DNA of 64,000 bases, taken from positions 298,582,689 to 298,646,688 of the forward strand of contig JBOZIK010000001.1 of assembly GCA_051453625.1 (NCBI GenBank), read 5' to 3'. The stretch's first letter is position 1. Each line of letters starts with the position of its first letter. The position numbers were made by a program, and so were the translations under genes. This DNA is from Welwitschia mirabilis. Taxonomy: Eukaryota > Gnetophyta > Gnetopsida > Welwitschiales. Under the pieces are notes generated by a model. That model searched no databases. It had not been told where the DNA came from and saw only the letters and a list, made by a program, of their open reading frames with translations. This document shows, in pieces, positions 60,051-64,000 of the stretch.

Positions 60051-61507
60051 CAAGGCAAACCTTTTATCACTTATCACTTCTGTGAGGACATCGTAAAGTT
60101 AATCATTGGTACTAATATATTGCATCATGATGTTCTTGTTTTGAATGTTCTCTTTATGAAAATTATATTTAATCTCAATTTATTTGGTTCTTAAATGTTG
60201 TACTTAGTTATTCAAGATGTTGATAGAACTTTTATTATTACAATATATGGTAATACTTTTTAAAGATATTCTAAAATATTTTAATTTTTTCTTCATCTAA
60301 AGTAGTTATGCATAACAACTCCTAGCAATAATATATTTAGCCTCAATAGTTAAGAGAGTAGTTAAGTTTTACTTTTCACTACTTTAAGAAATTAAACATT
60401 GCCTAAGAAATAAGTAAGTTCTACTTGTGTTGCTTCTATCATCTTTAGATACTACCCAATATACATTATAATACTCAACTAGATCAAGGCAAAAGTCCTT
60501 TGAATGTTAAAGGCTTTAGTTAGTAGTATCTTTTAAATAATAAAAAATTATTTTAATTAAATTCTTTTAATTATTATAATATGTGATTCTATAAATTACT
60601 TTGATAATGAGCATAAATCCCTACACTCAAAATAATATCAAGTCTACTAGTAGTAAGATACGATAAACTACCAATCATATCTTTATATAGTTTTTTATTA
60701 ATCTTCTTACTATGTTCATCTTTATCTAGTTTTCTATTTTGATTCATAGGAATATATTTAATTTTTTAATCTTATAAACCATATTTAACAAGTAAAATTT
60801 TAAAATATTTATTTTTAGAAACCCTATTTGTGTTACATAACTTGTAGCCCTTAAAAGTTTCTCATGTCTCCACAAGAATCATCTCAAAGTCATCTTGCAT
60901 TATCTTAGCAAAATTGTTACATAATAATTTGTTAGTAGCTCAAAAAATAATAATATCTACATATATTTATACAATATTAAAATCTTTACCATACCTTTTT
61001 AATAAATAATGTCATATTAGATGTACCTCTTTTAATAAATAATTATTTCTCATATCAACTCTAAGTTCTTCCTTAAGACCATAAAAAGTAATTTTCAAAT
61101 TGTAAACATGTTATAATTTATTATATTATTTAGATTCTTCTAGTTGTTCTAAATATGATATCTACTGTATTACTCCATTTATAAAGGCATTATTAACATA
61201 CATTTAATTGAGTTTGAATTCCTTGACATAAGCAAGCTCTAAAAGCATTCTTATTAATTTCATATGTGATATCTATGCAAAGGTTTCTTCAAAGTCTATG
61301 CCTTATTATTGATTGTATCCTTTAGCTACTAATCCTACTTTGTTTCTAATCACATTATCATTTTCATTTATTTTATTTATAAAAATGTAGTTTGTGTCAA
61401 TAACAAATCTATCAAATGATCTTGGAGTAAGTAACAAACATTACATCTTTTAAACTAATTAAGTTCCTCTTGCATTATTAGCATCTAATGTTTATCATTC
61501 TTAGCTT
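60050..61507 (-). pseudogene. Sirevirus-like Ty1/copia RT-RNase H remnant
   Basis: On the reverse strand: NNAFINGVIQ near 61,200 (decayed 'SAFLNG'), HVYNLKITFYGLKEELRVDM (the 'LYGLKQAPR' block), then GKDFNIV and IYVDIIIF at 60,952-60,963, where the family has YVDD, followed by ATNKLLCNNFAKIMQDDFEM. The 'GATN-x-LC--FA--M---FEM' pattern is typical of Sirevirus-type RTs. RNase H is more decayed (KAFNIQRTFALI, IEATQVELTYFLGN). One catalytic Asp of YVDD is changed to Ile, and stops are frequent. Confidence 0.83.
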
Positions 61508-61868
61508 NNNNNNNNNNNNNNNNNNNNNNNNNNNNNNNNNNNNNNNNNNNNNNNNNNNNNNNNNNNNNNNNNNNNNNNNNNNNNNNNNNNNNNNNNNNNN
61601 NNNNNNNNNNNNNNNNNNNNNNNNNNNNNNNNNNNNNNNNNNNNNNNNNNNNNNNNNNNNNNNNNNNNNNNNNNNNNNNNNNNNNNNNNNNNNNNNNNNN
61701 NNNNNNNNNNNNNNNNNNNNNNNNNNNNNNNNNNNNNNNNNNNNNNNNNNNNNNNNNNNNNNNNNNNNNNNNNNNNNNNNNNNNNNNNNNNNNNNNNNNN
61801 NNNNNNNNNNNNNNNNNNNNNNNNNNNNNNNNNNNNNNNNNNNNNNNNNNNNNNNNNNNNNNNNNNNN
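61508..61868. other. Assembly gap (361 N)
   Basis: 361 N, a sized gap unlike the 100-N placeholders. By position it should hold the start of copia RT. The open frame called across it is an artefact of the Ns. Confidence 0.99.
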
Positions 61869-64000
61869 GTGTTCTAAATATGAAATATAAGATACAAATC
61901 CATAAAATTCCTTAGTATGACTTCATCTTTAAAAACTACTACAATAACTACCTATTATGTTATTTGTAGAATGACTTGTTTTTAGCTTGATCCTGTTTGA
62001 AGGATTTTCTTTATCTATTTCTTCTTCTTTTCCCTCCTTACTTCCTAATTAAAATTAAATATGTCTACTTAATTAAGAAATTTGCATAGGAATATAGTCA
62101 TCTTGCATAAGAATAGAAGTTGATTTAGTGTCACTTATTTTTACATTTAAAGTTTTTTATACTATACAAGTCCTATTATTGAATACTTGGTAAGCTTTAT
62201 TGACCATTGAATATCTTAGAAAGATGTCATCATCAACTTTGAAATCAAATTTTCTAAGTTTATCCTTTTCATTTAAGATAAAACATTTTGATTCAAATAT
62301 ATAAAAATAACTTATAGATGGTTTCGTACTAGACCATAACTCATATGAAGTTTTAGAAGTGAAATATCTTACTAGAACTCAATTGAAAATATCGCATGTA
62401 GTATTAATCGATTTTTTCCAAAAGTGATAAGACATTGATTTATCTTGCATCATTATTTTAGATATTTCATTTAGAACTATATTTTTTCTTTTAGTCAATA
62501 TAATTTATTGTGTACTTCTTAGTGTAGAGAACTAGTGGAAAGTATCAAATTATTCATAGAAATATTAGAACCTTGCATTTTTAAATTCCATACCATTACA
62601 AATTTTTATCATCTTGATCCTCTACTATTTTTGATTTTGTAACCTAATGCACAACTTAGAGAAAACATTAAATGTTTCATCCCTATGTACAAGGATGACT
62701 ACCCATGTAAAGCAAGAATAATAATTAATAAAGTTAAATAGTAATTTTTGTTACTAAGAATTTTTATAGGAGATGAACCAACAATATCAAGATGCAAAAG
62801 ATATAAAGAAGATTTAGTTGTAATAGTATTTTTTATATCAAATATTACCCTTATTTATGTTTTTTTCTAGCATGCTTCACAAAATTAATGATCAAAGCCT
62901 TTGAAATTAGAAAGTCCTTATACCATTTCTTTTATAAAAAAGATTTCTAACAAGTCCTTGTTTACATGTCTAAGATTTTTAATCCATAATTGTATTTCAT
63001 CTATAGTACTTAATAAACACTTGATTTCCTTTTTTATAAAGATCTTGTAGAGTAGTGATTTAGACATTTCAATTTTTAGTATCAACAAATAATACTTTGG
63101 TTGAGTTATGTTCTTTAATCACACAATCATTTTTGATGAAAGTAATAGAGAAGTTTGTATTAAATAATTATCTACCACTTAAAATATTATGTTTCAACAG
63201 TTCTATAAAGAAAATGTCTTTTACCTTAGGTAAGTTACCTCCTCTAATGGCTTTAATACCTCTAATAGATGCTTTTGTATTATCTCCAAGTGTGACCACT
63301 TATTTGTCTTATTTAACTAAAGTGGTAAATATAAATTTATCTCTAATTATATGCCTTGAAAATTTATTATTAATGTACTTAGCATGTATGTTTATTATTC
63401 ATAGTACTATCTGATCTAATAGTGATGATCTTAATTTTGGAATCCAAACTTTTTTTGGTTCAACCTATACAAAAATTTATATCATACTTCTTGGCCTTTT
63501 GGCATTATTAGTATAATATCTATTTTTGAATTTTATTAGATAACTAAATTGATAATGACCTATTTTATAGTAACAGTAGTAGATAATAATATTTATATAT
63601 TGTAAATGCTCATACCTTGGTTTATAGTTCCATTTGTTGAACAATAAGGTTGAAGTACTAGTGGATACTTCATTGTAACCCATAACACTTTTATCCTTTG
63701 GGCTTATGTATTGTTCAAGCATGATGTTTTATGTATTCTTTTCTTTGGTAAACTTTTTATTAATTTTCTTTGAGTCAAAAAGTTCCTATCTAATGTGCTT
63801 TAACTAATTCATTAGTTTAGTAATCTTAGCTTTAAGAACTAAGTTTTTAGATTATAACCTATTGTAAGAACCTCTTTCTTGTTTGTAACCTAATTCATGA
63901 AAATGAAGTAAGTTTTTCCTTTTAGCACATATCTTTTATAACCTAATGAATTATTTAGAAATTAAATCATACCTATCTTAAAGATGCATAGTTATTTCAT
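61869..64000 (-). pseudogene. Sirevirus-like Ty1/copia protease-integrase remnant
   Basis: Reverse strand, from high to low coordinates. Protease region: ISPKDKSVMGYNEV, then VVTLGDNTKASIRGIKAIRG and GNLPKVKDIFFIELLKHNIL (decayed 'V-FGD--KG-I-G-G', 'L--V-LV--LK-NLIS'). Integrase core: LFNFINYYSCFTWVVILVHR followed by DETFNVFSKLCIRLQNQK near 62,640-62,750. Post-integrase: YELWSSTKPS-like and FLYI then KMFYLK near 62,330 ('YELW---KP---YF--FG--CY--'). The 63,477-63,722 open frame covers the linker before the protease. The element continues beyond 64,000. Frameshifts are frequent. Confidence 0.8.

Noticed and set aside
61488-61877. 129-codon frame
   Set aside because: Almost entirely N; an artefact of translating the gap.
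1-64000. Fungal RIP-type AT-rich island
   Set aside because: AT-richness and C-to-T decay would fit, but Athila/Tat-like gypsy, Sirevirus-like copia and PGG/ankyrin-like remnants are plant features.

Overview
The window looks like nuclear heterochromatin from a flowering plant, probably a eudicot. It is very AT-rich and poor in CpG. Everything recognisable in it is an eroded retrotransposon or a decayed gene fragment. The plant call rests on element types: an Athila/Tat-like Ty3/gypsy element, a Sirevirus-like Ty1/copia element, other Ty1/copia copies, L1-type LINEs and a PGG/ankyrin-like gene fragment. I cannot name the species. I found no intact protein-coding gene and recognised no rRNA, tRNA, CRISPR array or operon-like structure. 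Most long-enough open frames are chance survivors inside decayed elements.

Layout. 1-2,580: nothing recognised. 2,581-9,420 and 9,521-16,523: two near-identical direct copies of about 6.9 kb, split by a 100-N gap. Each ends in a Ty1/copia element; the second copy runs on to a complete but dead element with paired LTRs (14,529-18,665). 18,806-22,847 and 28,815-32,706: two direct copies of a segment holding an ankyrin-type pseudogene followed by a LINE RT. 24,950-28,814: reverse-strand Athila/Tat-like gypsy pol (IN, RNase H, RT, PR). 33,400-35,149: an unrecognised eroded reverse-strand ORF. 35,250-35,420: a 37-bp minisatellite next to a gap. 35,770-42,140: further gypsy PR/gag copies, reverse strand, on three contig pieces. 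43,975-44,425: degenerate short repeats and a block shared with 23,292-23,610. 47,900-50,700: forward Ty1/copia gag to start of RT, with its end repeated across a gap. 53,200-55,350: another LINE. 55,480-64,000: a reverse-strand Sirevirus-like copia with a putative LTR and polypurine tract, plus a small forward copia fragment.

The most useful observation is about the assembly. Four of the seven 100-N gaps are followed by sequence that repeats the end of the preceding contig (about 7.0, 1.26, 1.0 and 1.08 kb, a few percent diverged by eye), and a fifth repeats 16 bases. This is what unmerged overlapping or allelic contigs placed end to end would give. Two such contigs also share the same internal rearrangement junction. 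Several apparent tandem duplications are therefore probably false.

I did not find a convincing undescribed biological system. The best leads for new biology are the unrecognised ORF at 33.4-35.1 kb with its nearby TGTCACATCC-type LTR end and minisatellite, and the gene-fragment plus LINE duplication whose breakpoint can be read at base level.
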